This document shows, one piece after another, positions 29,939-40,265 of a stretch of 64,000 bases of DNA. The stretch's first letter is position 1; the number at the start of each line of letters is the position of its first letter. This stretch comes from Limnohabitans curvus (GTDB lineage Bacteria > Pseudomonadota > Gammaproteobacteria > Burkholderiales > Burkholderiaceae_C). A model generated the notes under the pieces. The model had not been told where the DNA came from. It made no database searches and was given only the letters and a program-made list of their open reading frames with translations. The translations under genes were made by a program, and so were the position numbers. Location of the stretch: NCBI RefSeq assembly GCF_003063475.1, contig NZ_NESP01000001.1, positions 558,001-622,000 of the forward strand, written 5' to 3'.

Positions 29939-31795
29939 TTAATTCAAAAGCGCTGAGAAACGCTTTTCGATGGACGCTTGAATGCCCGCAGCATCCAAAC
30001 CCAACTCGGCCAACAACTTAACTGGGTCACCATGTTCGGTGAACACATCGCCAATGCCCAACACCAACACGGGTTTGGGTTGTTGCAGGTCTTGCAAAGC
30101 TTCGAGCACTGCAGAGCCTGCACCGCCCATGACAGCGCCCTCTTCCACAGTCACCAAAGCATCGTGCGTGGCAACAATTTGGGCAAGCAACTCAGTGTCA
30201 AGTGGCTTGGCCCAACGCATGTTCACCACCGTGGCATTGAGCACTTCACCCGCTTGCAGCGCGGGATAGAGCAGCGTGCCAAATGCGAGGATGGCAATGC
30301 GCTTGCCTTCGCGGCGCACTTCGCCTTTGCCAAACGGTAAGGCCTGGAGGCCTGGCTGTACAGGCACGCCTGCACCTGCACCACGCGGGTAACGCACGGC
30401 CACGCAATGGTCTTGTTGGTAAGCGGTCGTCAGGAGCTGACGACATTCGTTTTCGTCCGCAGGGCACGCCATGCTGACGTTGGGAATGCAACGCATGAAC
30501 GCAATGTCGTACAAGCCCGCGTGCGTGGCGCCATCGGCACCCACAATGCCTGCGCGGTCGAGCGCCAACACCATGGGCAACTTTTGCAGCGCCACATCGT
30601 GAATCACTTGGTCGTAGGCGCGTTGCAAAAAGGTGGAGTAAATCGCCACCACGGGCTTGACGCCCTCGCACGCCAAGCCAGCGGCAAACGTGACGGCATG
30701 TTGCTCGGCAATGCCCACGTCGTGGTAACGCTCAGGAAAGCGTTTGTGAAACTCGACCATGCCCGAGCCTTCACGCATGGCGGGCGTGATGCCCACCAAC
30801 AAGGGGTCGTGCTCGGCCATGTCGCACAGCCACTGGCCAAACACTTGGGTGAAGGTGGTTTTGGACACGCCGGTGCTGGGCACCAAGCCGACCGCGGGGT
30901 CAAACTTGCCCGGGCCGTGGTAGGCCACGGGATCAGCCTCGGCCAGTTTGTAGCCTTGGCCTTTTTTGGTCACCACATGCAGGAACTGTGGGCCTTCTAG
31001 GTGCTTGATGTTTTCCAGCGTGGGAATGAGCGACTCAAGGTCATGGCCATCAATCGGGCCGATGTAGTTGAAGCCAAATTTTTCAAACAAAGTGGCGGGC
31101 ACCACCATGCCTTTGGCGTGTTCTTCAAAACGCTTGGCCAGTTCAAACAAAGGTGGCGCGCCTTTGAGCACTTGCTTGCCCACCTCTTTGGCGGCCGAGT
31201 AAAACTTGCCACTCATCAGCTGCGCCAAGTAGCGGTTGAGCGCGCCCACGGGCGGGCTGATCGACATGTCGTTGTCGTTCAAGATGACGAGCAACTTAGA
31301 CGTAGACACACCGCCGTTATTCAGCGCCTCAAAGGCCATGCCTGCCGTCATCGCGCCGTCGCCAATGACGGCAATGGCGTGGCGCTGCTCGCCTTTTTGT
31401 TGTGCAGCAATGGCCATGCCCAAGGCGGCCGAAATGCTGGTGGACGAGTGGGCGGTGCCAAAGGCGTCGTACTCGCTTTCGTCACGGCGAGGAAAACCGC
31501 TCAGGCCGTGGCGTTGGCGCAGCGTACCCATTTGGTCGCGGCGGCCGGTCAGAATTTTGTGGGGGTAAGTTTGGTGGCCCACGTCCCACACGATGCGGTC
31601 GTGCGGGGTGTTGAACACATAGTGCAGCGCCACGGTCAACTCGACTGTGCCGAGGTTGGAGCTGAGATGGCCTCCTGTTTTGGCCACGCTTTGAATCAGG
31701 TACGAACGCAGCTCATCGGCCAGCGCAGGCAACTGGTGGCGCGGCACAGCCCGCAGGTCAGCAGGCGAGTTGATGGTTTGCAACAAATTAGGCAT
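29939..31795 (-). CDS. dxs: 1-deoxy-D-xylulose-5-phosphate synthase
   Basis: This 618-residue thiamine diphosphate enzyme joins pyruvate and glyceraldehyde 3-phosphate to start the MEP isoprenoid pathway. The cofactor motif [16 protein letters not shown] and the catalytic-Glu segment [15 protein letters not shown] are present. It is the last gene of xseB-ispA-dxs on this strand, six bases after ispA. Length is normal. Confidence 0.96.
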   Translation of the reverse strand: MPNLLQTINSPADLRAVPRHQLPALADELRSYLIQSVAKTGGHLSSNLGTVELTVALHYVFNTPHDRIVWDVGHQTYPHKILTGRRDQMGTLRQRHGLSGFPRRDESEYDAFGTAHSSTSISAALGMAIAAQQKGEQRHAIAVIGDGAMTAGMAFEALNNGGVSTSKLLVILNDNDMSISPPVGALNRYLAQLMSGKFYSAAKEVGKQVLKGAPPLFELAKRFEEHAKGMVVPATLFEKFGFNYIGPIDGHDLESLIPTLENIKHLEGPQFLHVVTKKGQGYKLAEADPVAYHGPGKFDPAVGLVPSTGVSKTTFTQVFGQWLCDMAEHDPLLVGITPAMREGSGMVEFHKRFPERYHDVGIAEQHAVTFAAGLACEGVKPVVAIYSTFLQRAYDQVIHDVALQKLPMVLALDRAGIVGADGATHAGLYDIAFMRCIPNVSMACPADENECRQLLTTAYQQDHCVAVRYPRGAGAGVPVQPGLQALPFGKGEVRREGKRIAILAFGTLLYPALQAGEVLNATVVNMRWAKPLDTELLAQIVATHDALVTVEEGAVMGGAGSAVLEALQDLQQPKPVLVLGIGDVFTEHGDPVKLLAELGLDAAGIQASIEKRFSALLN

Positions 31796-31801
31796 GGTGG
31801 T

Positions 31802-32746
31802 TCACGTGTTCCGGTTCACCACACGCTCAGCCAAGGCGGCCAGCGTGTGGGTGTGCGTCAAGCCTGTGCTGCGCAAGGCGTCTAACGCCTCGCGCAGCAA
31901 CGACTGCGCATATGACTTTGCTTCTTCCAAACCCAACAAGGACACATAGGTGGGTTTGTCGTTCGCAGCGTCTTTGCCTGCGGTTTTACCAAGCGTGGCT
32001 GAATCGGCGATGACATCCAAAATATCGTCCACCACCTGAAAGGCCAAGCCCAAGGCTTGACCATAGCGTTTGAGGCCGCTCAATGCTTGTGGTGTGGTCT
32101 CTCCGCAGGCCGCGCCCATCATGACACTGCCTTCTAACAAGGCCCCAGTTTTCAGGCGGTGCATCTGACGCAACTGATCTTCGTTCAAAGCCACGCCCAC
32201 GCTGGCTAAGTCAATGGCTTGGCCACCGGCCATGCCTGCATGCCCTGCCGAGGTGGCGAGCAAACGACACAAACGCGCTTGTACGCCATCGGGAATGGCT
32301 GAAGACTCAGGCGTGAGAAATTCAAACGCCAAAGCCTGCAAAGCATCTCCCGCGAGCAAGGCTTGGGCTTCGCCAAACTGCACATGCACGGTGGGTTTGC
32401 CACGACGCAGCACATCGTTGTCCATGCAAGGCATGTCGTCGTGTACCAGCGAGTAGGCGTGAATCAATTCCACCGCACACGCGGCCCGCAAAGCCGCTTC
32501 ATCTAACGCCGCATCTTTTGAACCGTGGGCCACTGCCTCACGCGCCGCCAGCACCAGCAGGGGGCGCAGACGTTTGCCGCCATCGAGCACGGCATAGCGC
32601 ATGGCGTCGCCCAAGCCGGCAGGGGCTTGCGGGCTGATCCAGCCAGATAAAGCTTCTTCTACGACGGCTAACCAGTGGTTGCTCCATTGGTCGAGTTCGG
32701 TGGATGTCATGTCATGGGGCATGGAGGCGCTCACGTGGGTGTCCAT
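31802..32746 (-). CDS. ispA: Farnesyl diphosphate synthase / polyprenyl synthetase
   Basis: This 314-residue prenyltransferase condenses IPP with allylic diphosphates. The first Asp-rich motif is DDMPCMDND and the second is DDILDV. The ATG at 32746 overlaps xseB by 16 bases; internal ATGs at 32722 or 32710 would also fit the family, so the exact start is uncertain. Context xseB-ispA-dxs is classic. Confidence 0.93.
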   Translation of the reverse strand: MDTHVSASMPHDMTSTELDQWSNHWLAVVEEALSGWISPQAPAGLGDAMRYAVLDGGKRLRPLLVLAAREAVAHGSKDAALDEAALRAACAVELIHAYSLVHDDMPCMDNDVLRRGKPTVHVQFGEAQALLAGDALQALAFEFLTPESSAIPDGVQARLCRLLATSAGHAGMAGGQAIDLASVGVALNEDQLRQMHRLKTGALLEGSVMMGAACGETTPQALSGLKRYGQALGLAFQVVDDILDVIADSATLGKTAGKDAANDKPTYVSLLGLEEAKSYAQSLLREALDALRSTGLTHTHTLAALAERVVNRNT

Positions 32747-32976
32747 GCTTTCAAAGCACCGTTGTCAAGCACTTTGATTTGTTGTTCGACCGCGTCCAAC
32801 TGAGCACGGCAATAACCCAAAAGTTCAGCACCGCGTTGGTAGCCTGACAACAAGTCAGCCAAAGGCAACTGGCCGGATTCCATTTGCTGCACCAAGCCCT
32901 CTAGCTCTTTCAAAGCCGCCTCATAGCTGGCGGGCGCAGTGTCTGCGCTGCTTGGGGTGATTTTTGCTTTGGGCAT
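32731..32976 (-). CDS. xseB: Exodeoxyribonuclease VII small subunit
   Basis: This 81-residue helical protein has the XseB pattern [19 protein letters not shown] and Y-x-R-G-x-x-L-x-x-Y-C. It is the small subunit of exonuclease VII, which degrades single-stranded DNA; xseA is not in the window. It leads the ispA-dxs unit and is divergent from the Rieske oxygenase gene. Confidence 0.93.
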   Translation of the reverse strand: MPKAKITPSSADTAPASYEAALKELEGLVQQMESGQLPLADLLSGYQRGAELLGYCRAQLDAVEQQIKVLDNGALKAWTPT

Positions 32977-33143
32977 ATGTGCGCAATCCAGTGTTGAGGT
33001 GGGTCAAATAGCCTGCCATTTTAGGCTGCACGCGGGGCAAAGTTTGCCCCCTTGGGTACAATGGGCATCCTTCAATCGACCTTCGGGCCGATTTATTTTT
33101 GTCCACTTACCTCCCTGTGGGGAGTCTTTAGGTCAGGTCACCC

Positions 33144-34274
33144 ATGTCTGATTTAAGTCTTCAACTGCAGCAGGCTCACAGCCAACTACCAGTTACCAGT
33201 TATTTTGACGAGGCGCTTTTTCAGCGCGAACTGGAGACCATCTTTCAGCTCGGGCCCCGTTATGTGGGCCACCAGCTTGCCGTGCCCAATGTGGGCGACT
33301 ACTACGCTTTGCCCCACGAAGGCGAAGGGCGTGCGCTCGTGCGCTCGGCCAAAGGCGTAGAACTGGTATCGAACGTGTGCCGCCACCGCCAAGCAGTGAT
33401 GCTCAAAGGTCGTGGCTCTTTGAACACCCAAGCCCCAGGCTCGGCGGGCGGCAACATCGTATGCCCCTTGCACCGCTGGACGTACGCCCCTTCAGGCGAA
33501 TTGCTGGGCGCCCCCCACTTTTCGCACGACCCGTGCTTGAACCTGAACAACTACAAGTTGCGCGAGTGGAATGGCTTGCTGTTTGAAGACAACGGCGTGG
33601 ACATTGAAGCCGACTTGGCCAACATGGGCCCTCGCGCGGCCTTGGACTTCACAGGCTTCGCCCTTGACCGCGTGGAGCTGCACGAATGCAACTACAACTG
33701 GAAAACCTTCATTGAGGTCTACCTTGAGGACTACCACGTAGGTCCCTTCCACCCAGGCCTCGGTCAGTTCGTCACGTGCGATGACCTGAGCTGGGAGTTC
33801 AAAGAGAACTACTCGGTGCAAACCGTGGGCGTGTCGGAAGGCTTTGGCAAACCGGGGTCGCCTACCTATCAAACATGGCACGACATGCTGCTGAAGTACC
33901 GCAACGGCGAACTGCCCGAGCGCGGTGCCATTTGGCTCACCTACTACCCCCACATCATGGTGGAGTGGTACCCGCATGTATTGACAGTCTCCACACTGCA
34001 CCCCATCAGCCCAACCAAGACACTGAACAGGGTGGAGTTTTATTACCCGGAAGAAATCGTCGCTTTCGAGCGTGAATTCGTCGAAGCCCAGCAAGCTGCC
34101 TACATGGAAACGTGCATTGAGGACGACGAAATTGCCGAGCGCATGGACGCTGGCCGCAAGGCCCTGATGCAACGCGGCGACAACGAGGTCGGCCCCTACC
34201 AAAGCCCCATGGAAGACGGCATGCAGCACTTCCACGAGTGGTACCGCGGCAAACTCAATTTCACAAGCCCCTAA
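33144..34274 (+). CDS. Rieske non-heme iron oxygenase alpha subunit
   Basis: This 376-residue oxygenase has a Rieske 2Fe-2S site (C79-x-H81 and C107-x2-H110) and a mononuclear iron site with H198 and H203 in EDYHVGPFHPGL. Electrons must come from a reductase that is not encoded nearby. The gene is monocistronic or leads into the DMT permease gene (9-base gap). Substrate is unknown; the subgroup covers aromatic and amine oxygenases. An orphan Rieske gene divergent from xseB-ispA-dxs recurs, as far as I recall, in Comamonadaceae, which hints at a housekeeping role. Confidence 0.85.
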   Translation: MSDLSLQLQQAHSQLPVTSYFDEALFQRELETIFQLGPRYVGHQLAVPNVGDYYALPHEGEGRALVRSAKGVELVSNVCRHRQAVMLKGRGSLNTQAPGSAGGNIVCPLHRWTYAPSGELLGAPHFSHDPCLNLNNYKLREWNGLLFEDNGVDIEADLANMGPRAALDFTGFALDRVELHECNYNWKTFIEVYLEDYHVGPFHPGLGQFVTCDDLSWEFKENYSVQTVGVSEGFGKPGSPTYQTWHDMLLKYRNGELPERGAIWLTYYPHIMVEWYPHVLTVSTLHPISPTKTLNRVEFYYPEEIVAFEREFVEAQQAAYMETCIEDDEIAERMDAGRKALMQRGDNEVGPYQSPMEDGMQHFHEWYRGKLNFTSP

Positions 34275-34283
34275 GGCCACCGC

Positions 34284-35180
34284 ATGCAAGCCTTGTGGAT
34301 GCTGCTGGGCGCAGCCTTCTTTGCCACCATGGGCGTTTGCGTCAAGTTTGGTTCGGAGCACTTCAATTCAGCTGAACTGGTGTTCTACCGCGGCGTGGTG
34401 GGCGTGGTGTTTTTAGCCATCATCGCCAAACAACAAAAGGTATCACTGCGCACGCAATACACCAGCATGCACGTGTGGCGCTCCACCATTGGGGTGTTGT
34501 CGCTCAGCGCATGGTTTTATGCCATTGCCAAACTGCCACTGGCCACCGCCATGACACTCAATTACATGAGCAGCGTGTGGATTGCAGCCTTCTTGGTGGG
34601 CGGCGCACTGATCAATTGGAAACCGCAAGAAGATAAAAGTCCTTGGTCACAAGGCCCGTTGGCTTTGAGCGTGATTGCAGGCTTCGCTGGCGTGGTGATG
34701 ATGTTGCGTCCCACCGTCGAACAAAACCAAATCTTCGCGGGGCTCATTGGTTTGATGTCAGGCTTTGCCGCTGCTTTTGCTTACATGCAAGTGATGGCCT
34801 TGGGCCGCATCGGTGAGCCCGAAACGCGCACTGTGTTTTACTTTGCGATCGGCACCACCCTCGCGGGGCTTGTCGGCATGGGCTTTGCCGGTGTGTCCGA
34901 ATGGCATTGGCAGCATGCGGTTTGGCTGCTGCCTGTGGGTGTGTTTGCGTCGCTGGGTCAACTGTGCATGACACGTGCCTACAGCAAGGGCGCCACCTTG
35001 GTGGTGGCCAACTTGCAGTACTCGGGCATTGTGTTTGCCGCACTCTACAGCTTGCTGCTGTTTGGGGACGATATCCCCCTCATCGGCTGGGCTGGCATGG
35101 CCCTCATCGTGGTCAGCGGCATGGCCGCCACCTTGTTGCGCGCGCGCGCTGCACCCAACGCACCTGCTGAAGAGCATTGA
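34284..35180 (+). CDS. EamA/DMT-family transporter
   Basis: This 298-residue protein has about ten transmembrane helices in two EamA repeats, the drug/metabolite transporter plan. It follows the Rieske gene by 9 bases and is 11 bases before the sulfurtransferase gene. Substrate unknown. Confidence 0.85.
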   Translation: MQALWMLLGAAFFATMGVCVKFGSEHFNSAELVFYRGVVGVVFLAIIAKQQKVSLRTQYTSMHVWRSTIGVLSLSAWFYAIAKLPLATAMTLNYMSSVWIAAFLVGGALINWKPQEDKSPWSQGPLALSVIAGFAGVVMMLRPTVEQNQIFAGLIGLMSGFAAAFAYMQVMALGRIGEPETRTVFYFAIGTTLAGLVGMGFAGVSEWHWQHAVWLLPVGVFASLGQLCMTRAYSKGATLVVANLQYSGIVFAALYSLLLFGDDIPLIGWAGMALIVVSGMAATLLRARAAPNAPAEEH

Positions 35181-35191
35181 AGGAAATCACC

Positions 35192-36049
35192 ATGTTCACC
35201 ACCCTCATTTCTGTCGCTCAACTTCAAAGCATGCAAACCAGCGGCGCACCGCTCTTGGTCTTGGACTGCACCTTTGATTTGATGAACCCACCTGCGGGCT
35301 ATGCCCAGTATGTAGAACAACACATCGCGGGTGCACAACACGCGGATTTAGACAAACACCTCGCAACACATGACCCCGCACTGCGAGTCAACGGGGGACG
35401 ACATCCACTTCCCCAACGCGAAGTTTTCGCGGCATGGTTACAAAGCGTGGGCGTGAACCAAGACACCCAAGTGGTGGTGTACGACCGCAACGGCATGAAC
35501 TACTGCGGTCGCTTGTGGTGGATGCTCAAGTGGTGCGGACACGACGCAGTGGCTGTGCTGGATGGCGGCTTGCAAGCCTGGATGAACGCAAGCGGCGCGC
35601 TGGCGTCTGGCGCAGAAGCGGCGCACGCGCCAGGCAACTTTGCATTGCGCGAACCTTTGGTGAAGTTGGTCACGACCGCTGCCGTTTCTGCACATCTGAA
35701 CGATGGCACGCAAACCCTCATCGATGCACGCGGTGCACCGCGCTACCGCGGCGAAGTGGAGCCACTCGATCCTGTGGCCGGCCACATCCCGGGCGCATTG
35801 AACCGTCCGTTCAACAACAACCTCAACGCCGATGGTTTTTTCAAAAATGCGGATGAATTACGAACTGAATTCACAGCCTTGCTCGGCAGCGCTAAGCCTG
35901 AAACAGTGGTGCACCACTGCGGCAGCGGCGTGAGCGCTGTGCCCAATGTGCTGGCCATGGAAGTGGCAGGCTTAGGGCGCACGGCCTTGTATGCGGGCAG
36001 CTGGAGCGAGTGGTGCAACACACCCGGCCTGCCCTGCGAAAAATCTTGA
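35192..36049 (+). CDS. Thiosulfate / 3-mercaptopyruvate sulfurtransferase
   Basis: This 285-residue protein has two rhodanese domains; only the second holds the active-site loop, HCGSGVSA, with the persulfide cysteine. The CGSG-x-S/T-A loop is closer to mercaptopyruvate than thiosulfate sulfurtransferases. Start ATG chosen after AAGGAAAT; a TTG at 35177 is less likely. It is tail-to-tail with the ZIP gene, two bases apart. Confidence 0.88.
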   Translation: MFTTLISVAQLQSMQTSGAPLLVLDCTFDLMNPPAGYAQYVEQHIAGAQHADLDKHLATHDPALRVNGGRHPLPQREVFAAWLQSVGVNQDTQVVVYDRNGMNYCGRLWWMLKWCGHDAVAVLDGGLQAWMNASGALASGAEAAHAPGNFALREPLVKLVTTAAVSAHLNDGTQTLIDARGAPRYRGEVEPLDPVAGHIPGALNRPFNNNLNADGFFKNADELRTEFTALLGSAKPETVVHHCGSGVSAVPNVLAMEVAGLGRTALYAGSWSEWCNTPGLPCEKS

Positions 36050-36051
36050 AC

Positions 36052-36855
36052 CTAGTGCTGCGCCCACTCGCCTAAAGCGGCGACCAAGGCAATGCCTGCA
36101 AACAGCCAAGTCACTTGGGCCGCCGTCTCTTTAGGTGAGAGGCGCTTTTGCAATTGTGGAATCAAATCTGCCAGCGCGACATAAATAAAGCTGCTGGCGG
36201 CCACCACCAAGAAGAACGGCAAGTACTCGTGCAACGCGCCCACGAGCAAATAGCCCATCACACCACCAATCGCCGTCACGCCACCAGCCAGCGTGAGTTT
36301 GAACAACGCAGCGCGTGGGTCGTTGAGCGTTTGGCGCAACACCACCAAGTCGCCCACATGGTGCGGCACCTCATGGGCCATCACAGCCAAAGCTGCGGCA
36401 ATACCCAAACGTGGGTCGGCCACAAAAGCAGCCGCAATCAAAATACCATCGCCAAACGCGTGCACGCTGTCGCCCAACAACACCGCCCAACCACCGCTTT
36501 GGTGGCTGTGACTGTGATGGTGGTCGTGTGTGTGGTGTACATGTTCGCTGTGGTCATGGTCTTGCCCATGTTCGTGCCCGTGGTGCCAGAGCTCGGCCTT
36601 GTCGAGCAAAAAGAAAAACACCAAGCCCACCAGCAGTGCCGCAAACAAAGCTTGCGCCGATACACCGGACTGCATGGCTTGCTCAAAAGCCTCTGGCAAC
36701 AAGCGTGTGAACGCCGTTGCCAGCAAAGCACCCGCCGCAAGACTCAACAAATGCTGGGTAAAACGCGACAGCAGTGCATAAGCCAACAAGGCAGCCAGCC
36801 ACACACTGCCCATACCAGCGACTAAGGTGCCAACAAGAATTGAGATCAAGGTCAT
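36052..36855 (-). CDS. ZIP-family metal transporter
   Basis: This 267-residue membrane protein has the ZIP plan with a His-rich cytoplasmic loop (about residues 92-118, many His in HDHHHSHSH style) and metal-site helices containing HAFGDG and AHEVPHHVGD. It likely imports zinc or other divalent metals. Ends convergently with the sulfurtransferase gene. Confidence 0.9.
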   Translation of the reverse strand: MTLISILVGTLVAGMGSVWLAALLAYALLSRFTQHLLSLAAGALLATAFTRLLPEAFEQAMQSGVSAQALFAALLVGLVFFFLLDKAELWHHGHEHGQDHDHSEHVHHTHDHHHSHSHQSGGWAVLLGDSVHAFGDGILIAAAFVADPRLGIAAALAVMAHEVPHHVGDLVVLRQTLNDPRAALFKLTLAGGVTAIGGVMGYLLVGALHEYLPFFLVVAASSFIYVALADLIPQLQKRLSPKETAAQVTWLFAGIALVAALGEWAQH

Positions 36856-36937
36856 GGGCTGATTATCCTGCGCGAAATGCCTAGGCCCAGCGACCTGAGT
36901 TTGTCAGGGCTGGGCACAGGTTGATCAAGCACACAGA

Positions 36938-38848
36938 TTATCGGAAGACACCCGCGAAATAAGCCGCCAATTCATCAACGCCATCCAGCGGCAAAACGTG
37001 CGCCACGTACTGATCGGGACGAACCACGACCATGCAGCCCTTCTCACGGTTGATACCACGCATGGCAAAGATGTCACCCACGCCCTTGTGATCGACACAG
37101 AACACTTTCTCGTGGTCTTGCAACCCCAGCTTGCCCGTTTTTGGCTTCAGCAGAGAAGGCATGTTCTCGTAGGCCAGCTGGTCAAAGGTTTGTTGGAACA
37201 CAGCACGGAAATCAATCACCGTGTCAATGTCCTCACCCTTGCGCGTGTGCTTGACGATAGGCGAGTTGGGATTGGTTTCTAGCCAGTCTGCCAGTTTGTG
37301 AATGGCTGAGCCTGGGTTAGAGCTATCCGATTGAGCTGCAAACGCATAGATGCGCCAGCGTGCATCGGCCTCTGCCACATGGCCCAGCTGCATTTGCTTG
37401 GCGTCTGACACACGCACCACAGGCGCTGAGTGAAAACGGCGGCCAATCTCTTCGCCTTTGGCCAAGGCCTGGTGCGTGCTGGCGGCGAACAGATAAGACG
37501 TGTCGTACTTCACGGCGGTGCCGCCGGTGAACTCTAAGTTGTCTTTGAACTGGCGAATGATGCGTGGCTCTTCCGTGCCATCACGTTCCGCCTGCGTGGT
37601 CGGTGCCGACATCACGCGCGACCATTTGTGATCGGTCTCTACCAGTCGTTTGGCTTCGGTCAAACGCTCTTTGGAATAGCTGCGCAGCAGGCTGGGGTTG
37701 GCGCGACCTTGCAGCACATGCACCAGCTTCCAGCCGAGATTGAATGTGTCTTGCATCGACACGTTCATGCCCTGACCCGCTTTGGGTGAGTGTGTATGAC
37801 AGGCATCGCCTGCGGTAAACACGCGCGGATCGCGGTCCACGCCCTCGGGCACATCGTCAAAGCGATCGGTGATGCTGTGGCCAATGTCATAGATCGACCA
37901 CCAGACCACTTCTTTCACGTCAATCGAGTACGGCTTGATGATCCGATTGGCGGCGGCAATCATGTCGTCTTGGGTGAACTTTCGGTGTGCGGCTTTTTCG
38001 TCGGGGCGAAGTTTGTCCAGCTCGACATACATGCGAAACACATAGCCACCTTCGCGCGGCAAGATGAGCACGTTGCCTTCGGTAGCAGACGAAATCAAAC
38101 ACTTCTGGCGCACATCGGGAAAATCCGTGTTGGCCAAGATGTCCATCACGCCCCACGCTTGGTGCGCTGCATCGCCGTGCAGCTCGCCACCAATCGCTTT
38201 GCGAACGGCCGAGTGCGCACCATCGCAGCCCACCACATAGTTGGCGCGCACAGTGCGTGTGGCACCCCAGTTCACGCCGCTGGCGTCGCGCAGGGTGACG
38301 GTCACAGGATGGTCATCGGTGGTGGGATCAATCGTCAAACCCACCACTTCCCAGCTGTAGTCGGGCTCGAGTCGTGAGGGAGAGTTTTTCATCACCTCCA
38401 AAAACAACTCGTGCAGTCGCGCTTGGTTGATCAAGATGTGCGGCATTTCCGAGCTGTCGTCAGCCACGTCTTGCACGCGGCCCACGCGTTTGATGTGCTC
38501 TGGGTTCTTGGGATCGGGCATCCAGAATGCTGTTTGATTGACCCAATAGGTTTCGCGCTTGACCTTGTCGGCAAACCCAAACGCTTGGAACATTTCCATG
38601 GTGCGTGTGTTGATGCCGTCGGCCTTGCCCTTGATGATGTTGCTGGGCATGCGCTCGGTAATCATCGTTTCGATCTCTGGGAACTGAGACAACTGAGCCG
38701 CCAAGCACAAGCCTGCTGGCCCAGTGCCAGAAATCAGCACATCCACTTTTTCGGGCAAGGGCTCATTGATGCCCCGATTACGTCGGTTGGGCGCGGCTGG
38801 CTTGATGTCTGGGCTACCGCCTCTGAATCCATTTTTGTAGAACTGCAT
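36938..38848 (-). CDS. mobA: 3-hydroxybenzoate 4-monooxygenase-like flavoprotein
   Basis: This 636-residue FAD monooxygenase belongs to the phenol hydroxylase family. Motifs: GTGPAGLCLAAQL (FAD), a DG-like site VGCDGAHSAVR, and GDACHTHSPKAGQG (second FAD motif). A C-terminal thioredoxin-like domain follows, with the CVDHKGVGD segment. Length and N-terminus (MQFYKNGFRGG) match MobA of Comamonas, which turns 3-hydroxybenzoate into protocatechuate. A GGAG site supports the ATG; the longer frame adds 14 unrelated residues. It is divergent from a MarR gene with a palindrome between them, as in the known mobA-mobR locus. Confidence 0.85.
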   Translation of the reverse strand: MQFYKNGFRGGSPDIKPAAPNRRNRGINEPLPEKVDVLISGTGPAGLCLAAQLSQFPEIETMITERMPSNIIKGKADGINTRTMEMFQAFGFADKVKRETYWVNQTAFWMPDPKNPEHIKRVGRVQDVADDSSEMPHILINQARLHELFLEVMKNSPSRLEPDYSWEVVGLTIDPTTDDHPVTVTLRDASGVNWGATRTVRANYVVGCDGAHSAVRKAIGGELHGDAAHQAWGVMDILANTDFPDVRQKCLISSATEGNVLILPREGGYVFRMYVELDKLRPDEKAAHRKFTQDDMIAAANRIIKPYSIDVKEVVWWSIYDIGHSITDRFDDVPEGVDRDPRVFTAGDACHTHSPKAGQGMNVSMQDTFNLGWKLVHVLQGRANPSLLRSYSKERLTEAKRLVETDHKWSRVMSAPTTQAERDGTEEPRIIRQFKDNLEFTGGTAVKYDTSYLFAASTHQALAKGEEIGRRFHSAPVVRVSDAKQMQLGHVAEADARWRIYAFAAQSDSSNPGSAIHKLADWLETNPNSPIVKHTRKGEDIDTVIDFRAVFQQTFDQLAYENMPSLLKPKTGKLGLQDHEKVFCVDHKGVGDIFAMRGINREKGCMVVVRPDQYVAHVLPLDGVDELAAYFAGVFR

Positions 38849-38924
38849 GTCTTGTCTCCAATGATTTAAGTAACACCGAAATCTCGGCACTGAGCAAATG
38901 ATAACTGTACTTACTAATATCCGT

Positions 38925-38952
38925 CAATATGGTATGTATGATTACCATATTG
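38925..38952. promoter_or_regulatory. Operator palindrome between mobA and mobR
   Basis: CAATATGGTA and TACCATATTG form perfect 10-bp arms around an eight-base spacer in the mobA-mobR gap. A site like this is expected for a MarR dimer that represses until its aromatic inducer binds. Confidence 0.75.
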
Positions 38953-38974
38953 GTATTTACACGGAGACACAGGC

Positions 38975-39415
38975 ATGGTCATCCACGACATGGCGGGGCA
39001 CTTGATACGTCGCCTGCAACAGCAATCCACTCAAATCTTTGCGCAGCGCACACAAGCCGCGGGCTATGACCTGACCTCGGTGCAATACGCCGCGCTAGAC
39101 GCCATCGCCAACAACCCGCATGTCGACCAAGCCACCGTGGCCGAAATCATTGGCTACGACCGCGCCACGATTGGCGGTGTGATTGAGCGTTTAGACACCA
39201 AGGGCTGGGTACGCCGTGTGGTGAGCGAGCAAGACCGCAGATCGCGTGAGCTGTCATTGACAGCGAAAGGAAATAAGATTTATTTGGCCCTACAGCCCAT
39301 CGTGCACGAACTGCAAGCTGACATTCTTCATCCCTTGAGCCAAGCCGAGCAAGAGCGCTTCATCAAGCTGGCCCGCCAAGTGGTGTGGCATGACAAGTCG
39401 GCCGACGCGGCCTAA
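38975..39415 (+). CDS. mobR: MarR-family regulator, MobR-like
   Basis: This 146-residue protein has the MarR winged helix: TSVQYAALDAI, then VAEIIGYDRATIGGVIERL (recognition helix), and a wing around SEQDRRSRELSLTAKG. It is divergent from the mobA-like gene and likely represses it in the absence of 3-hydroxybenzoate. A GGAG site precedes the ATG. Ends four bases into the LysE remnant on the other strand. Confidence 0.82.
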   Translation: MVIHDMAGHLIRRLQQQSTQIFAQRTQAAGYDLTSVQYAALDAIANNPHVDQATVAEIIGYDRATIGGVIERLDTKGWVRRVVSEQDRRSRELSLTAKGNKIYLALQPIVHELQADILHPLSQAEQERFIKLARQVVWHDKSADAA

Positions 39416-39606
39416 GAAATAAAAATCAAACGTGCGCCAAGGCCGCAAAAAATAATGCCGGCCAAGCGGTCAAACCACTGCCCCACCGTGCCCGCAAAAT
39501 AGCCCAGCAAACCAAACAAGAAAGCCGCCTGCACGGCTGACTGATCGGGTGCATCGGCAGCATGGGTGGGCTGGTGAACCCATTCTAGAAACCATCCCCG
39601 GTCCAA
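39412..39606 (-). pseudogene. C-terminal remnant of a LysE/RhtB-family exporter
   Basis: Only the last transmembrane piece of a LysE-type amino acid exporter survives: AAFLFGLLGYFAGTVGQWF, then DRLAGIIFCGLGARLIF. Around ten residues that normally separate these helices appear lost, and nothing LysE-like precedes about 39547. The rest of the frame, to 39606, is unrelated sequence. It marks an eroded edge of the accessory pocket. Confidence 0.6.
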
Positions 39607-39617
39607 TCAAGCCAATA

Positions 39618-39637
39618 ATTAGCATGATCATGCTAAT
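39618..39637. promoter_or_regulatory. Perfect 20-bp palindrome upstream of the MNT gene
   Basis: ATTAGCATGATCATGCTAAT is its own reverse complement and ends eight bases before the original ATG of the MNT gene. It is a likely autoregulatory operator for the HTH domain of that protein, now probably orphaned by the frameshift. Confidence 0.6.
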
Positions 39638-39645
39638 ATCTAGCC

Positions 39646-40265
39646 ATGTCTATCGCCTCATCCCTGTTCAGCGACAGCCAAACACGCCTATTGCCTTGGC
39701 TGTTTGGCCAGCCCGGGGCAGCTATCACCTGAGTGAGTTACGCCGTCTCACGGCACTTGGCAGCGCGTCGCTACAGCGCGAGCTCAACCGCTTAGAAGAG
39801 TCGCAACTGGTGCAGTCCACACGCGTGGGCAACCTGCGCTGTTTTCAGGCCAACCCGCAAAGCCCTGTTTACGAAGAGCTGGTTGCCCTCACCCGCAAAA
39901 CCATGGGCGCTGCACCGTTGGTGCTGCAAGCCTTGCAACCGATGGCCGCAAACATCAGCACCGCTTTCATCTTTGGCTCTGTGTCCAAAGGGACCGACAC
40001 CGCCAACAGCGATGTAGATGTGTTGATAGTGGGTGATGGCTTGGTGCTGAGTGACATTCTTCAACTGTTACTTCCAATCGAAACCTTGTTGGGCCGCAAA
40101 ATAAATCCGACCTGCTACACGCCTAGCGAATACGCCAAGCGTTTGGCAGAGCCGGACTCTTTTGTGAACCGCATCTTGGCGCAGCCCACGCTGCCTTTGA
40201 TTGGAGATGTGCATGCCACCCAACGCTCTGGAGAACTTGGCTCGAATAGGCCAACTCAAAGCTGA
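39646..40265 (+). pseudogene. HTH-MNT nucleotidyltransferase (antitoxin-like), frameshifted
   Basis: The family start is the ATG at 39646 (MSIASSLFSDSQTRLLPWLFGQP), but this frame hits TGA near 39731. The rest of the protein (SYHLSELRRLTALGS..., HTH) continues in another frame to 40265. The break lies near 39710-39722, around the run CCCGGGG, and needs one inserted base to be repaired. The C-terminal part holds the minimal nucleotidyltransferase motif GSVSKGTDTANSDVDVLIVG. Such proteins are antitoxins that modify a HEPN toxin. An upstream in-frame start exists but would replace the conserved N-terminus, so I call it broken. A sequencing error at the G run is the main alternative. Confidence 0.65.
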
